A DNA stretch of 64,000 nucleotides from Cyanophora paradoxa (GCA_004431415.1 QPMI01000416.1:558001-622000), one strand, 5' to 3'. Positions 22,101 to 33,289 are shown, counted from the stretch's first letter. Program-made: numbers and translations. The notes: generated from the letters alone by a model not told the origin.

Positions 22101-23272
22101 TGGCGCACCCCCTTCGGGCGAGGCCCGCAAGGGACCTAGTTCCCTCGCCTCTTATATATCTGGCCGTGACTCACCGGGCGAGGATGTAGTCCAGCGCGTC
22201 CTCGCGCCTGTGGAGCATCTCGACGAGCTCATCGGCCCGGGCCCCCTCGCCCAGGGCCCCCGCCACGCCCCCCCGGGCCGCCTCCACCACCGCCGACGTC
22301 TCCTTCATCCGCTCCCGCTGCGTGCGCGGCCGATAATCTATAAGTTAAGGCTAAAGGCTAAGGCTAAAGGCTAAAGGCTGACGGCTGACGGCTAAAGGCT
22401 GAAGGCTAAGGCCGAAGGCTAAAGGCTTCATGCGCTCCCGCTATGTATACGTGCGCGGCCGATAAGCTAAGGCGAAATGCCAATTATAAGGCTTCAAAGT
22501 AAATGCCTTATAAGGCTTATAAGGCTTATAAGGCTTATAAGGCTGGGTGCGGCCTTTCATCCGCTCCCGCTACGTGCGTGCGCGGCCGATAAGGCTAAAG
22601 CTGAAGGCTAGAGGCTTCGAAGATAAATCAAAGGCTAATTTATGCCAAGGCTGAAGGCTAATTTACAAGGCTTCGAAAATGAATCAGAGTTGTAAGCACC
22701 GTTTCGATCATGTCGTCGTACCACTCTTCGGAGGCCGCACGCTCCTGTTTCGTAAATATTGTCAGTGGGCCTGATCATGAAGCCACGGACACAAATCAAT
22801 GAAGTTTTAAGGCACCTCGGGGCTGAGCGTGGTCTCGTCCGTGATGGGGAACTGTTGAGCATCTGCGTACTGCACAGGGAATCCGAATTAATTGCGCACA
22901 AGACGAGATCGCGAGACGCGGACTTGTCCCCAAGGGGGGGGGGGGGGGGGGGGGGGGGGTCAGGGAGAGCGGCGGGACGGGACGGGGGGCGGAGGCGGGG
23001 GCGGGAGCAGGGAGGGAGGAGGGAGGGGGGAGAGGGGGGTACTGGTAGGGAGGACGGCGGGAGGGGGTAGGGTAGGGGGCTAAGGGGCGCACGAGCTCGA
23101 GCCACATGCTGCAGCCGACTGCCTTGAGGTCCGAGTGGGAGAGGATGAGCTTCCGCGCCGCGCCCTCCCGCCCGTGGCTGTGCTTTGAGAGGAGCGTACC
23201 CGCCCACAGCGCCACCCGAGGGGCGAGGGCCCCCCGGATCGCCGCCTCTTCTCCAGCTCCGCTCCCCTCCAT
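19112..23272 (-). CDS. Unidentified multi-exon helical protein
   Basis: Exons on the minus strand, N to C: ATG 23272 (MEGSGAGEEAAIRGALAPRV) to SMWLELV with a GTGCGC donor; an exon with ADAQQFPITDETTLSPE (about 22870-22815); ERAASEEWYDDMIETV (near 22720); RERMKETSAVVEAARGG through ELVEMLHRREDALDYILAR (about 22320-22178); GTYRDYGCKYAESYWLEAGM then PAFWLENEV (21655-21570); PEAMADLEEITRE; a long stretch from 21420 with ELSVKFRALEADLSAE and DRLLSHYRDLVIGSG; PGQPLVLTAADGG then LAQLRGELIVPPNPPLSDEV; YIEAAKDDLIAAMNEVQ (20805-20770); RSEARALWRDAEAARAGLDA (20195 on); DPEVERFACTLFEPAAV (19815-19750); ANGLLASLDLQLAAS; GLLERIQGFLSSQNVQ; and an acidic C-terminus ending LSP with stop at 19112. Ala/Glu/Leu-rich amphipathic segments suggest an all-helical or coiled-coil protein. 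I could not assign a family; an ALIX/BRO1-like helical arm was considered without a decisive motif. Introns are filled with repeats. Confidence 0.6.
20197..20680. repeat. 108-bp tandem repeat in an intron
   Basis: GTCAGCGAG markers recur at about 20204, 20311, 20419, 20527 and 20635, a period of 107-108 bases over 4.4 units. Units are built from AAGCTTAAGCTTCTTAAGCTT and CTTAGGCTTAAGCG, so each can fold on itself. The repeat lies in an intron of the minus-strand gene. On the plus strand the period keeps one frame open as a 36-residue Leu/Lys/Ser repeat. Confidence 0.92.
20698..20750. repeat. Poly-C tract
   Basis: Runs of C broken only by TT and TTCC, near an exon edge of the minus-strand gene. 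Similar homopolymer tracts lie at 21548-21566 (G) and 22936-22959 (G); assembly through them may be inaccurate. Confidence 0.9.
22320..22680. repeat. AAGGCT/CTTATAAGG repeats and copied splice-acceptor segment
   Basis: 22335-22430 is a run of AAGGCT(A)AAGGCT(G) units. 22500-22545 is a run of CTTATAAGG. Between them a segment reading CGCTCCCGCT...GTGCGCGGCCGATAA occurs three times (about 22311-22340, 22432-22468, 22560-22593). The first is the real exon edge of the minus-strand gene (acceptor plus RERMK codons in reverse complement); the other two are copies inside the intron. Confidence 0.85.
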
Positions 23273-23279
23273 TGTCCCT

Positions 23280-24290
23280 GCCAGGCTGACTTGCTGTTGT
23301 TCAACGGTTGTAATTGTGAGCCTACGCGGCTGCGCGCGCCACAGAAGATCAGTATACGGCGCAAAACTCGGTGAAAATCTAGACCTACAAGGCTAATAGG
23401 CTAATCGATAGCTCTAATCGATCATGAAGCTTGTGCGTGTGCATGCGCAATTGAAGTCGCCAAAACGCATGCATATGCATATCTATCATAGTATCGCCAG
23501 CTCTACGCTAGCGCGCGCGTACGTAGTCCGCATACGCATACGAGCACGCGCACGCGCATGTATAGGTTCACTTTTACATATGCATACGCACATCTGAATC
23601 GAAGCTAACTCTGCTCTTTGCAATTGCTGGCCCGACTGAAGTTCGCTGGTACTACGGTAGCGGTGCCACGGTGCTAGTTTTGGCGCTTGCTCAGCGGCTG
23701 TACTACGGTAACAGGCTAGGCTGTTAGCGCGCGCGCTGCGATGACTCTACCGGTAGCAGCGCTAGCGCCGCGGCGCTAGCCTAGACTCTCAGAGTCGACG
23801 TCTGCTGCCTATAGCTACTACCGGTAGGCTAGCTGGTAGCAGCAGCAGGCGCATAACTTTCGCTAAAGCTTCGAATTCACACGCTCCAGCAGCTAGCCAG
23901 GCGCCGGCTGCCAGGAGCAAGCTTGATCGAACTTCGGAAGCCGGCCGGGCTTGAAGCCAGCTTCAGCTTAATTCAAGCCTTGTCAAGTCAGCTCAAAGCC
24001 CGGCCTTGACCGTGACTCTCCCCGGGCCCGGCCCTTGAGTCACTGTGCTCCTAGTACCTCAACTGCCATTCTGGACGTGTCGGAAGACTCGGAACGACTC
24101 GGAACTTGAGTCGGAAGACTCGGAACTTTACGGAAGACGTCGACGCGCGCCAGCTGCATGGCAGACATTGGCAGTGCATGCCGCAGTGCAGACTCTGAGA
24201 TCTAGTTAGTAGCTAGGGGGGTACGGTGTCGGGAGTCTGGACCCGAGTCGCACGCGAGCTAGTACTGCGTGTACTACGAGCTCACAGACT
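23280..24290. other. Intergenic region
   Basis: No exon supported. 23400-23620 has many CATGCGCATATGC-like palindromes. 23640-23850 has TACTACGGTA, CGCTAGCG and TAGCTACC words. 23930-24130 has AAGCTTG/TCAAGCTT and GACTCGGAAC repeats. Presumably it holds the promoter of the minus-strand gene ending at 23272. Confidence 0.6.
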
Positions 24291-25560
24291 CTTCTGAGAG
24301 CATGCATGCCGCCGGGCCGGATCGCCCAGCGCCGGGCCAGCGGAGATTTTCCTGTGGGCCGGCGCCGGCGCGCCGCCAGAGGAAATTTGCCTCTGGAGGG
24401 GGGTACGGTGTCCGGACCCAGAGGAAAATTTCCTCTGGATCAGAGGAAATTTGCCTCTGCCAGGGGGGTACACCCGTGCGTTGAGGCAGCGCGCCTTCTC
24501 GATCTTGCCTGCAGCTGTCTGCGCCTGGAAGATGCGCTCGATTTGGTACCAGTAGGCTCAGGAGACGAGCTTCCCGTGGTGCGGAAAGCTCGTGCTCGTT
24601 GCTGGAGTTCTCGAGTGACGTATAGCTATAGTGGCGCAGATCCAGCGCTCGGCGCGGCTGTTGCGACTGGCTTTCCACGAGCCTCTGAGAAGCTTGCAGG
24701 CTTCAGCCGCGCAGCTCCCGCTCGCGCGCGGCCTACGCTTCGGGACTTCGGACACCGGCGCGCTTCATCGCAGTGCCCAGTTACGTGTGTGCCACCAGGC
24801 AGCTAACACGCCCCTCTCGCTTCCCGTGCCTGCAGCCCTGCAGCCTGTCACGTTCTGCAGGATGCATATATATGGCGTGGGGCGGGCGGCTCACGGGCGG
24901 CAGCGGTCTTCACGCATGCAAGCATCCGGCAAAGAGCATCGATGGTCGCGCCGCGGGCAGGGCCGTCAGGCGGGCGTCAGCTGCAGCTGCGAATGCACGC
25001 ACGCCCTTCTGCAGCCGCCCGCCGCCGGCGCTCCCTGCGGTGGCGCAGAAACAGGCGGCGGCGGCGGCGCTCTTCCGAACAGCGAGCGAGCGGACTCGGC
25101 GGGGGCCGCACGCGCCCCTCCGCTTGGAGCTCTGCGCGGCGTCCGTGGCTCGCAGCTGCCCGCGGTGCGGTCGCCACCGGAGTCATCGGGCAAGCAAGGC
25201 GGCGGCGGCAGACGGCGGCCTTGGCGCCCCCACCGGTGCTCCCCGCGCCCGCCCTTCCATCCCCCCCAGAGCCCACCCGGGCCTCCTCCGGCCTCCTCCC
25301 CGCCAGGGCGCCCGCCTCTTTAGGCCAAGAATCCAGACCCGCCCCGGCCCCTCTCTTCCCCCGCCCCCTCCTCGCCCTCCCCCCTCCTCCCCCGGCTCCC
25401 CCTCCGACCCCCCGCCCCCTCCCCCAGACCCGCCCCGGCCCCCGGGCCCCTCACTTTCTCGCCCCGCTCCGCCCTGCTCCCCTCCCTTCCCCGCCCCGCC
25501 AGGCCGCCCGGCGCCGCCCCGTCCCCAATATTCAGGGTGACCCGCCCCGCCCCCCGGCCC
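24290..25560 (-). repeat. Dispersed repeat family R, inverted copy
   Basis: Reverse-complement relative of the blocks at 53692-56460 and 56869-59690. Shared landmarks: the paired CAGAGGAAATTTGCCTCTGG palindromes (24377-24396, 24419-24438, 24441-24460), GGAGTTCTCGAGTGACGT-type sequence near 24603, the GCACACGTAACTGGGCAC equivalent near 24775, CTGCAGGGCTGCAGGCACGG equivalent near 24825, and the GGTGGCGACCACACCGCGGG equivalent near 25160. The far end becomes a C-rich tract (25260-25680). No convincing protein is encoded. Confidence 0.85.
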
Positions 25561-26260
25561 CTCACCCCCTCGCTCCGCCCCGCTCCGCCCTGGTGCCCCG
25601 CCCCGCCCCCTCCCTTCCGGATCCCCTGGCCCCGCTTTCCCCCGCCCCGCCCGGCGCCGCCCCGCCCCCTCTTACTTGTAGCTAAGGCTACTTATACTAT
25701 CGGATGTGTATGCAAAGTCTAGGCCTTGCCTTCCGGATGCGGCCCTTATGTAAAGCCTATTACTTATTACTTGTACATGTGTAGCTATCATAGTGTACGT
25801 ATAGCTACTTCTACTATCGGATGCCAGGAAAGCTACTTGTCCTGCCCCCTAAGGGCGCGGGTTCAAAGCTACTTCTCCTGGCCCCCAAGGGCGGGGTCCT
25901 CGCCCTCGGGGTGCACGTGGTGCCACCTCTGCCCGCCCGCCACCTGCGCGCGCGCGCGTGAGGGCGGCGGGCTGGCGGCCGTGGGCGGGTGGGCGATCGA
26001 TCGGTCGCGTGCGGGCCCACGGCCTGCCGACTCGAGGGGCACGCGGTTGGACGTATCACCTCTTATCGTATCTCAATTGATAATTAAGAACTTCGGAAGA
26101 GCTCGTGTGTTATTCTAAGCTCGCCCTATATATGGATCTGGATCTGACTTCGATGTATATACCCGCGCACCGAGACGCGGTGGAGGACAGCCTCCTCGCC
26201 CGGCCGCCAGCACGCCCACGTGAAGCCTGCGGGGAGCTTCCTCAGAGACAGGGAACAGGG
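25560..26260. other. Intergenic region
   Basis: C-rich tail of the repeat to 25680, then short direct copies of an ACTTATACTATCGGATG word (25685-25710 and 25805-25830). 25840-26060 is GC-rich and 26060-26170 AT-rich. No exon is supported. Confidence 0.6.
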
Positions 26261-26265
26261 AGCGC

Positions 26266-27605
26266 TCAGATCAGATGTGAGCTTCTGAGCGCCGCACCGT
26301 CGTGCGTGCTGTAGGCCCCCGGGGTACCGTCCTTGTCGACGGCCAGCACCCCCGCCTGCGAGCCAGCGAGCGGGCGGGCGAGCGAGCGGGCTTCGTCACG
26401 GGCAGATCGAATCCGAAAGACCAGATGAGATCGGATCGGATCGAACCTGAGCGGCGGCCCCGCAGCGCTCGCGCAGCCTCCCGACCGCAGCCTCACACGA
26501 CGCGGCGGCCGAGCGCCCGGCGCGCATCCCCTCCACCGCCAACATCGACATACAGACCTGCCGCGCCGCGCGCGCAGCGCCCCCGCCGTTAGGAGGAAGA
26601 AAAGGAGGGGGAGGGAGGAGGGAGGGGGGGGCAAGCCTTCATGATCTGCTCGCCGTCTCCCGTCGCGACTGCCGCCCCGGCTCCGTCGTCCGCGTAGAGC
26701 CCCGAGCCGATGATCGGGCTGCGGCCGCCGTGAGACGGGGCGGGCGCGCAGGGGCGGGGCGGGGCGGGAGGCCTAGGAGGCCCGGCCGGACCTGTCCCCT
26801 ACGCGTCCCGCCAGCTTGTAGGCACGTCCGCTGCGATTGGATTCGATCAGGCGAAGAACGAGGGGTCGGGCGGGGCGAGCCGAGTCGCCTGGTGCTGCAG
26901 CCGGCCACGATGCGGCCCTGCCCGTCCACTGCGATCATGCCGATCGTGTCGTGGTTGTCGAGCCCCGCGGGGGGCGGCTGCGGCGCCGCCGCCGGCTGCG
27001 TCGCGCGCCATTCCTGCGCGGGGAGCGCCGTCTGTGGCGCGCGGATCGCGGGGGAGCGGGATCGGCGCGCCCGCCACTTCGCGGCGGCTTCGGGGGTGAG
27101 CGTCTCCTCCTGCGCCCGCTCACGGTCACCGGCGCGCCCTCGCGCGCTCCCTGGCGGGCCTGCGCACCGGCGGGAATCCGTTCTGCGTCGCGAACGCCGC
27201 GGCGCCGGCGCCGGCGAGCAGGACGTGGGGGCAGCGCTCCATGACCTTCCGCGCGACGCAGATGGGCGTGCGGCAGCCCTCGAGAGCCATCACGCCGCCC
27301 GCCCGCATGTCCCCGCACATGATCTTCGCCGCCGATCATCGGATCAGCGCAGCGGCGCGCCGCGCGCGATCGATCTGCCCAACGAGCTCGCGCATGCGCA
27401 CCGTGGCGTCGACCTGCAGGACGCCGTCGGCGTTCGGGAGGCCGCCGTGGCCGACGGAGGTGACGCTCGTGTCGAGCTCGGCGTGGCGGATGCCCGCCTC
27501 GACGGCGTCCAGCGCCGAGCCCGTGGCCTCGTACGCGCGCGCCGCAGCCTGCACGGCAGGGAGCCCGAAGGGCCAAGTCGCGACCACGCAAGGTCTCGGG
27601 GACAT
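26266..27605 (-). CDS. AGA: Glycosylasparaginase / N4-GlcNAc-asparaginase (Ntn-hydrolase, T2 family)
   Basis: AGA cleaves the GlcNAc-Asn link of glycoproteins, normally in lysosomes, after self-cleavage exposes an N-terminal Thr. Exon 1 (27605-27402): MSPRPCVVATWPFGLPAVQA, GSALDAVEAG, SVGHGGLPNADGV, VDAT, GT donor. Exon 2 (about 27330-27170): IMCGDMRAGGVMALEGC, ARKVMERCPHVLLAG, AFATQNGFPP. Exon 3 (about 27100-26890): HDTIGMIAVDGQGRIVAGCS, with the Asp-Thr autocleavage site and nucleophile Thr intact. Exon 4 (near 26730-26640): SPIIGSGLYADDGAGAAVAT and GDGEQIMK. Exon 5: VCMSMLAVEGMRAGRSAAAS. Last exon: GVLAVDKDGTPGAYSTHDG, stop at 26266. The intron after IMK begins GC. No clear signal peptide precedes the first conserved strand, so location is open. 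Divergent neighbour starts 204 bases away. Confidence 0.92.
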
Positions 27606-27808
27606 CGCTGTGGTCGGCTTGTCGCAGCTAAGCTAGGCAGTGCGCCGGTCGGCCCGCTGGGGGTACAGGCACGCCGTCAGAACACAGACGCTCTAGATCC
27701 GCCTCTTCGAGAATTCCCGCTCGGGGTTGCGTACGACCGCGCAATGGCTCTGCTGGCCGATCTTAGGCTGGAGGAGCGATGGCCGGTGCGCAGCAATGCA
27801 CTGTTTCG
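27606..27808. promoter_or_regulatory. Probable bidirectional promoter (AGA / ALF4-like)
   Basis: The inferred start codons of the divergent AGA and ALF4/glomulin-like genes are only 203 bases apart, so both promoters and 5' leaders must share this gap. No TATA box or other defined site was recognised. Confidence 0.5.
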
Positions 27809-30800
27809 CCCCAATGGGCCAAGACGCATTCGCCCCGCAGGCGTCCGGCGACGAGGAGCGGAGCATCCTCGCAGCTGAATTCGCCTCGTCCATTCGAACT
27901 ATGCTCCCCAAAGGCGATCCCGCGGGCTGTGAGCCCGCCCTCCGATCACTCCAGACGATGTTGACGACGGTTCCCGCGGCGTGGGAGGCGCTGGAGGCCG
28001 CGAGCCTCGACGTCGTCGGGGAGCTCCTCTCGCGCGTGCCGGTTGCGGCATCCGATCCATCGCGCGCGTCCGCGGCCCTCGAGGTCAAATCTCCCCGTCA
28101 ATCGGAAGCGTCAGCGCGAACCGGCGCTGACCGCGGCCGCGCGCAGCTGCTCGAGGCGTGCGCCGATCGCCTCTCGGCGCGTGAAATGCACTGCGCAATC
28201 ACCGAGGGATGGTCCAGCGTCCCCCGCGCGGCCCGGCCCTCGCTGCTTCCTTCCCTCCGGAAAGGTCCGACCCGCCCGCCGCGACCGCCGCCCGCCGCAA
28301 GCTGATGCGCTTCCCCGCTTCGCGTCGCGTCGCGCTGCAGTGCTCCTGCGCGTCCCCTCGCGGCGCGCGCGCTTCTACGAGGAGTGCTTCCCCCTCGTGG
28401 CCGGCCTTCTGGAAGGAGGAGGCGGCCGCGAGGACGAGGAGGGCGAGGAGGAAGAGAGCGAAGAATCGAACGCCGCGGACCCCGCCGTCCGCGCCGAAGC
28501 AGAGTGCGCACTTTCGAATTCGAAAGATTCGAAGTTTCGCGAGCGCCCGCCCTCGTTTCCTTCGCGAACTTCTGAAAGACTCTAGACCCCCCCCCCCCCC
28601 CCCCCCCCCCGCCCTCCCTCGTTTCGGTTCGGCGCCCCCGGAAGGGTCAAGGTGGCCCCCGCCGAGCCCTGCGGTTCGCCATTATCACACCTTCCAAGAT
28701 TCCGCCCTCCCGCCGGCCCTCCCGCCCGCCTCCCGGCCCGCCACCTCCCGCCCGCCTTTCCTCGTACCCCCGCACCTTCTTACCTTCTGGCGCCTTCTCC
28801 CCCCCCTCGCCTCCCTCCCGCCTTCTCGCCCGCCCGCCCGCCTCCCCCTGCCCTCTTCGCTTCGCTTCCTCGTGGCCCCTGCGCCTTCTGACGCCTTCTT
28901 TCGCTGCAGAGCGAAGGCGGCAGCCGGGTTCGTCTTTGCGTTCCTTGGGCCCCTGGCGGCCGAGGCAGGGAAACAGGTACCCCCTCCCTCCCCCCCCTCT
29001 TCTGCCGTCGCTGAGGACCTGTTGCTTTCGCCGCAGCCGTACCGGGGCCACCCCATCACGGACGCGGAGCGCGGGGCGGAGGAGGAGCGGCAGTGGGTGG
29101 CCGGCCTCGCGCTGCGGGCGGCGGCCGCGGCGGGCGAGGCCGGCCCTGCTCGGGAGCTGTTGAAGGCAGCGGGGCTCCCGGCGCTCGCGCTCTGCCGGTG
29201 GCCCGAGCGGCGGCGCGCGGGGGCGGCGGCCCAGGCCCGGAGGAAGAGCCTCAGCGAGATGGAGGGGCCAGAAGAGCAGGGGGGGTACGAGGCCGGCGCC
29301 GGCGCAGGCGCCGCCGCTTCGGACGGGAGCGGCGACGGGGACGGGGGCGAGGGTGGGCCGCTCCGGGCGCGCCGGCCCCCCCGGGCCGCCCCGCCCGGCC
29401 CCGAGTCCCACTTCTTCAGCGAGCTGGGAGCCGCCCTGGTCGCCCGCTCCCTCCTCCTGGATCCATCCCCCCTCCCCGACGTCCTCGCCCCGGGGTACCG
29501 CTTCTGCCTCGCCGCCCCGCACGCCCTCGCCCTCCTCCGCGCGTGCGCGTACCCACGCCCCCTTCCCCGTCCCGCACCTGCGCGTGACCCGCCGTACCCT
29601 CCGCAGGGGCCGCGGGGGTATGGCCGTCGACTTGATCGAGTCGGAGCTGAAGAGGGTACCCCCCCGCTCCCTCCGCCCCCCCGCCGGCGTATCCGGCTCC
29701 GGCCTCCTTGCCCTCATCCAGGTGCGCTCCTGTACCCCTCTCCCGCATAACGTGCCCCGGCGTCCGACGCCGTACCCCCCTCCAGGCCCTGCTGGACCAC
29801 ACGGTGGCGATCGCAGATCCCCGCGAGCGCTCCCGCGCCTTCGCCGTCTCGACGGGGGTACGCCATAATCCTCCGCCGTACCCCGTACCCCCCTCAATCC
29901 CTTTTTCAGGTCCTCTCGGCCCTGCGCGACGGCCCGCGCTTCGTAGCGCTGCGCGACCTCCTCGCCAGGCGCCCCGTACCCCCACCCCGCCACGACTCAC
30001 GTACCCCCTGACTCCCCGTTGCAGCGTTCCGTACCCGGCCCTGCACGGCCTTCTGATCAACCGCCTGAAGGACGAGATTCGGGAGGCGTGGCCGAGCCCG
30101 CGTACCCCCCACGACCCCTCCGAGTCCTCCCCTTTCGCCTCGGATCGCGTCCTACCCCTCCTCCGCGCCGTTCTCGACCCCAGGCGCGCCTTCAAGATGC
30201 CTGTACCCCCCCGAGCCTCCTAGCAGTCCCCTGAGCCTCTTTCTTTTTCGTATTCCGCAGGCTCTGCGACGTGGACGCGGCGCACGACGTGGCGATGGCC
30301 GCCCTGAACCTCTACCGATTCGTTCTCCTCCGGGTACGCAGAAAAGATCCGAAAAAATTGAATCACGCAGCTCACTTACTCACTCACCTGAGCAGGAGCT
30401 GGGCGAGGGGAGGGCAAGCGGCGGCCCCGAGGGTGGCGTCACGGGGTCACTGAGGCCCGGCGAGCTGCGGCGGGCGCGGGACCGCTTCCTTCGGCCCCTC
30501 CGCGACATCGTCGACGCCAGGGCGCGCGCGCCCCCCCTTCCCCCTAACATCAAGAATTCTAACATTCTAACATTCTTCTAGAATCTATAATCAAAGGATG
30601 TGGGGGCGCGCCTGCCCCCCGCCCCCGCCCCCCCCCCCAACCCACCCCCCCCCACCCACCCACCCCCCCCCCACCCCCATCCCCCCCCCACCCTCCAACC
30701 CACCCTATGCTTAGATGATCCGACTGCCGCCTCCCCCCACTCCCCCCTGCCGTCAAGGCGAATGAAGGGTTGGAAGGCTGACCCCCCGCGCCCGCCCGCC

Positions 30801-31215
30801 GCCCGCCCCTCAGGTGAAGGAGGCGGCGGAGGCGGCGGCCGCAGCGAGCGACGAGGCGCTCGCCTCGGAGCGCGGGCCGGCGCCCCCGCCCCCGCAGTTC
30901 GAGGTCGCGCTCAGAGGCCCGGCCTCCTCCTCCGCCTCCTCCTCGCCCAAGCCTGCTCCTACTGCTCCTCTGCCCTCGCCCGAGGCGGCGCGGAGCGCGC
31001 TGGCGCGGGGCGGGAGGCAGGCGCGCCTCATGAGCCTCTACATGATCCAGGTGCACCCCTCTTTCTGCCCAAGTCAACCTCGCTGATAGCGAGTCGCCCC
31101 CTCTTCTTCCCCGCCTTCGGTCGCGCAGGAGCCGCTGGGACGGGTGCTGGAGCTTGCGGACCAGGCCCTGGCCGCCGCCGCGGGGGGGGGCGAGTCGGCG
31201 TCGTCGTCTTCGTGA
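27809..31215 (+). CDS. GLMN: ALF4/glomulin-like protein
   Basis: Glomulin and plant ALF4 are helical-repeat proteins that bind RBX1 and restrain cullin-RING ubiquitin ligases. Many short exons: MGQDAFAPQASGDEERSILA to ADRLSAREMHCAITEGWSSV; RFYEECFPLVAGLLEG plus an acidic stretch; AGFVFAFLGPLAAEAGKQ; PYRGHPITDAERGAEEERQW running to LAAPHALALLRAC; GMAVDLIESELKR; GSGLLALIQ; ALLDHTVAIADPRERSRAFA; VLSALRDGPRFVALRDLLAR; VPYPALHGLLINRLKDEIRE; RVLPLLRAVLDPRRAFKMP; LCDVDAAHDVAMAALNLYRF VLLR; ELRRARDRFLRPLRDIVDAR; a Pro/Ser-rich insert; RQARLMSLYMIQ; and EPLGRVLELADQALAAAAG with TGA at 31213. The ALNLYRFVLLR and FLRPLRDIV blocks and the C-terminal LGRVLELAD helix are the family signature as I know it. 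Several introns open GTACCCC. The start is the first ATG whose frame joins the first exon. Family assignment is by motif memory; moderate certainty. Confidence 0.72.
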
Positions 31216-31780
31216 GAGAGGGGTACGGGCGATTCGAAATGGGTCGGCCACCCAAGGCCGCCGGGCCCCGCGCGCCCCTCGGAGGAGTCCGGCGGGGTCG
31301 AAATATGTCCGGAGCGCCCGCGGCCGCGCCCGGCCCTCGAATTCGGAATGATTGTCAATTTTTTTTAAGCTTCCGGTCTCAGAGTCTCGTATTCCGCGAG
31401 TAGTCTCGCATTCTCCTATTCTGCTGTGAATATATTCTTCCATCTATTCCCTGCGTGTATGCTGCTCGTCTCGTGTTTATTTGTGTTGTCATATCTTTGA
31501 TGTCTTGTAATTTTCGCTTCGGGTACCTTCGGGGTTTCGCTGCATCGCAGTCAATTAAAACTTTGAAATAGCGCAGTTATTTCCAGTATGGGTGAGGCCA
31601 GCGGCCCCACGAATGCGTATTGGTAACAACAGGGGGCCCCCCCACCGCTCGAGGGATGGTCGGGGGCCTGATGAGGTAGGGCGCTAAGCGCCGACAAAAG
31701 AAACTACTGGGGCAGCGATTGGCCGAGGCCGAGGGGGAAGGCTGGGGTCCGGGGGAGAAAGGGCGAGGGCGGTCTAGACG
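31216..31780. other. 3' flank and spacer
   Basis: Contains ordinary AT-rich sequence (31350-31560) with TTTTTT and AATTAAAA words that could include a polyadenylation site of the ALF4-like gene. No exon was seen. Confidence 0.5.
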
Positions 31781-32306
31781 CTACTGGGGGGCGTCGGGCC
31801 GGGGCTGGCCGAAGAGGGAGGCGAGGCCGTGGAGGACCGCGGCCTTCAGGCTCTCTCGGTCGGGCTCCTGCTGCGGCGCTGGGGCCGCGCCGGATGGAAG
31901 GAGGGCGTGGAGGAGGCCGAGGAGGGCGGCTGTCGGGCCCGGCGGGGCGGCGGGGGGCGGGGGAGCGCTAGGGGCCGCGGGCGGGGGGCGAGTCCTCCGG
32001 GGCGGCGCCCGGCGCTGGCCCCGGGACGGGGCCCGGCGCGGAGGGGTCGCCGAGCCGCTGGGCGTCTCCTGCGTTGTCGGCGGCGGGGCCGGCGGCGAGC
32101 CCGGCCTCGGCCGCGGCAACCTCCGCCAGGTTCGGGGCGGACTCCGGCGCGGTCCCCGGGGCGCCCGGCGCCGCCCCGGGGGCGGCGTCGGCACCGCCGG
32201 CGGCGGGTTGGGTGGCGATGGCGGTGCGGAGGGCGGCCGCGGCTTCGGGGCCGTTTTTTTTTTTTTTTTGCAAAAGTGGACGTCGCATTGATACACCACG
32301 GCACAT
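31781..32306 (-). CDS. Uncertain Ala/Pro-rich reading frame
   Basis: On the minus strand two partly overlapping frames look protein-like: an Ala/Gly/Pro-rich stretch with GPEAAAALRTAIATQP and AEVAAAEAGLAAGPAADNAG (32260-32000), and a C-terminal stretch LLGLLHALLPSGAAPAPQQE, SLKAAVLHGLASLFGQ ending in TAG at 31781. They could be consecutive exons of one gene. The 15-base A run near 32262-32276 (on the minus strand) would encode poly-Lys and is suspicious. High GC keeps all frames open here, so coding status is weak. No family recognised. Confidence 0.3.
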
Positions 32307-32844
32307 GTATCAATGTTCTACGTGACGTGCCCTTCCGACCGGTCATCTATCTAGCCGAGGGTGCTAGCTAGGTGCCGGCCATGGGTCGCTCAATATGGGA
32401 GGTTCGCCTGAGTGGGGAGCCATGGTTTTCGGTGATAGCCGTAACCAGACCCACGCGCCCACCCCTTGATCAACTCCTCCATCCCTCATGAGCCCTGGAA
32501 GTGAAATGTCTCGCAGTCCGCCGCCCTCCCTTGCCGCCGCTCCGCCACGCCTCCTCCTCCCACTCCGCCTCCTCCCTCCTCCTCACCTGCGCCCCAGGAC
32601 CCCGATTAATCGGTGTCCCGTTTTGTCGAGGTGAAGAAGGTGGTAGGAGGAAGATATGAGGAAGGAGAGGGAGTGGGCGGAGGCAGCAGCTTGGGGCGGG
32701 CAGCGGATGCGGGGTAAGGCAGGGAGAGGTGCCGGGACGGCAGAGTGGAGAGAGCGTGGGCACTGACAGGCGACGCAGAGAGCTGGGAGTGCGGAGACGA
32801 GGCGGGCCGCGAGGGGTCGGGAGGGGTCGACCGGGTTAGAGGGG

Positions 32845-32990
32845 GGGGCCGAGGCCAGGGGGGTGGCCGAAGCCATGGGGTTGGCCGAAGCCAGGGGGGT
32901 GGCCGAAGCCGATGGGGTGGCCGAAGCCAAAGGGGGGCCGAGGCCATTGGGGGGCCGAAGCCATAGGGATGGCCGGAGCCAGCGGGGGGT
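32845..32990. repeat. 18-bp tandem repeat (GTGGCCGAAGCCAGGGGG)
   Basis: About eight imperfect units of GGTGGCCGAAGCCAxGGG. On the minus strand one frame reads repeated GFGHP and another repeated ASATPL. The 18-base period keeps any frame open. Low-complexity DNA; no gene can be claimed. Confidence 0.85.
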
Positions 32991-33289
32991 CTGACACTTG
33001 AGGGCCGGTTGGGGCCGGGGGGGAGACCGTAGGGGGCCGAGGGGCAGCGTCTTGCGAGGTCCCGAGCGGGGGGGTCAGCTGAAGCAAGGGGGGGGAGGGG
33101 GAGTTGGCTGCTTGCAGCGTCGTAAGTGGTTTGTACACTCCGCGGCTTCGGGGCCGATCGCTCCGGTCATGGTGCCGGAGTAGCTATAGGCCTGCGGGAT
33201 GGGGGCGAGATCCGCGCCCGTGAGGCCCGCGGCCCGCGGCCTGGACTCCGTACTCCGCCAGGACGGACAGGAGGGCCGCGGCTGCCGCC

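Noticed and set aside
19112-23272. ALIX/BRO1-type protein
   Set aside because: The helical, Glu/Ala-rich exons are suggestive, but no BRO1 core motif or YPxL-binding segment could be recognised; left as unidentified.
24306-25685. Several long frames (over 200 residues) in the inverted R repeat
   Set aside because: The equivalent positions in the direct copies at 54232-55101 and 57499-58529 are open in other frames and with different starts, so nothing is conserved as protein.
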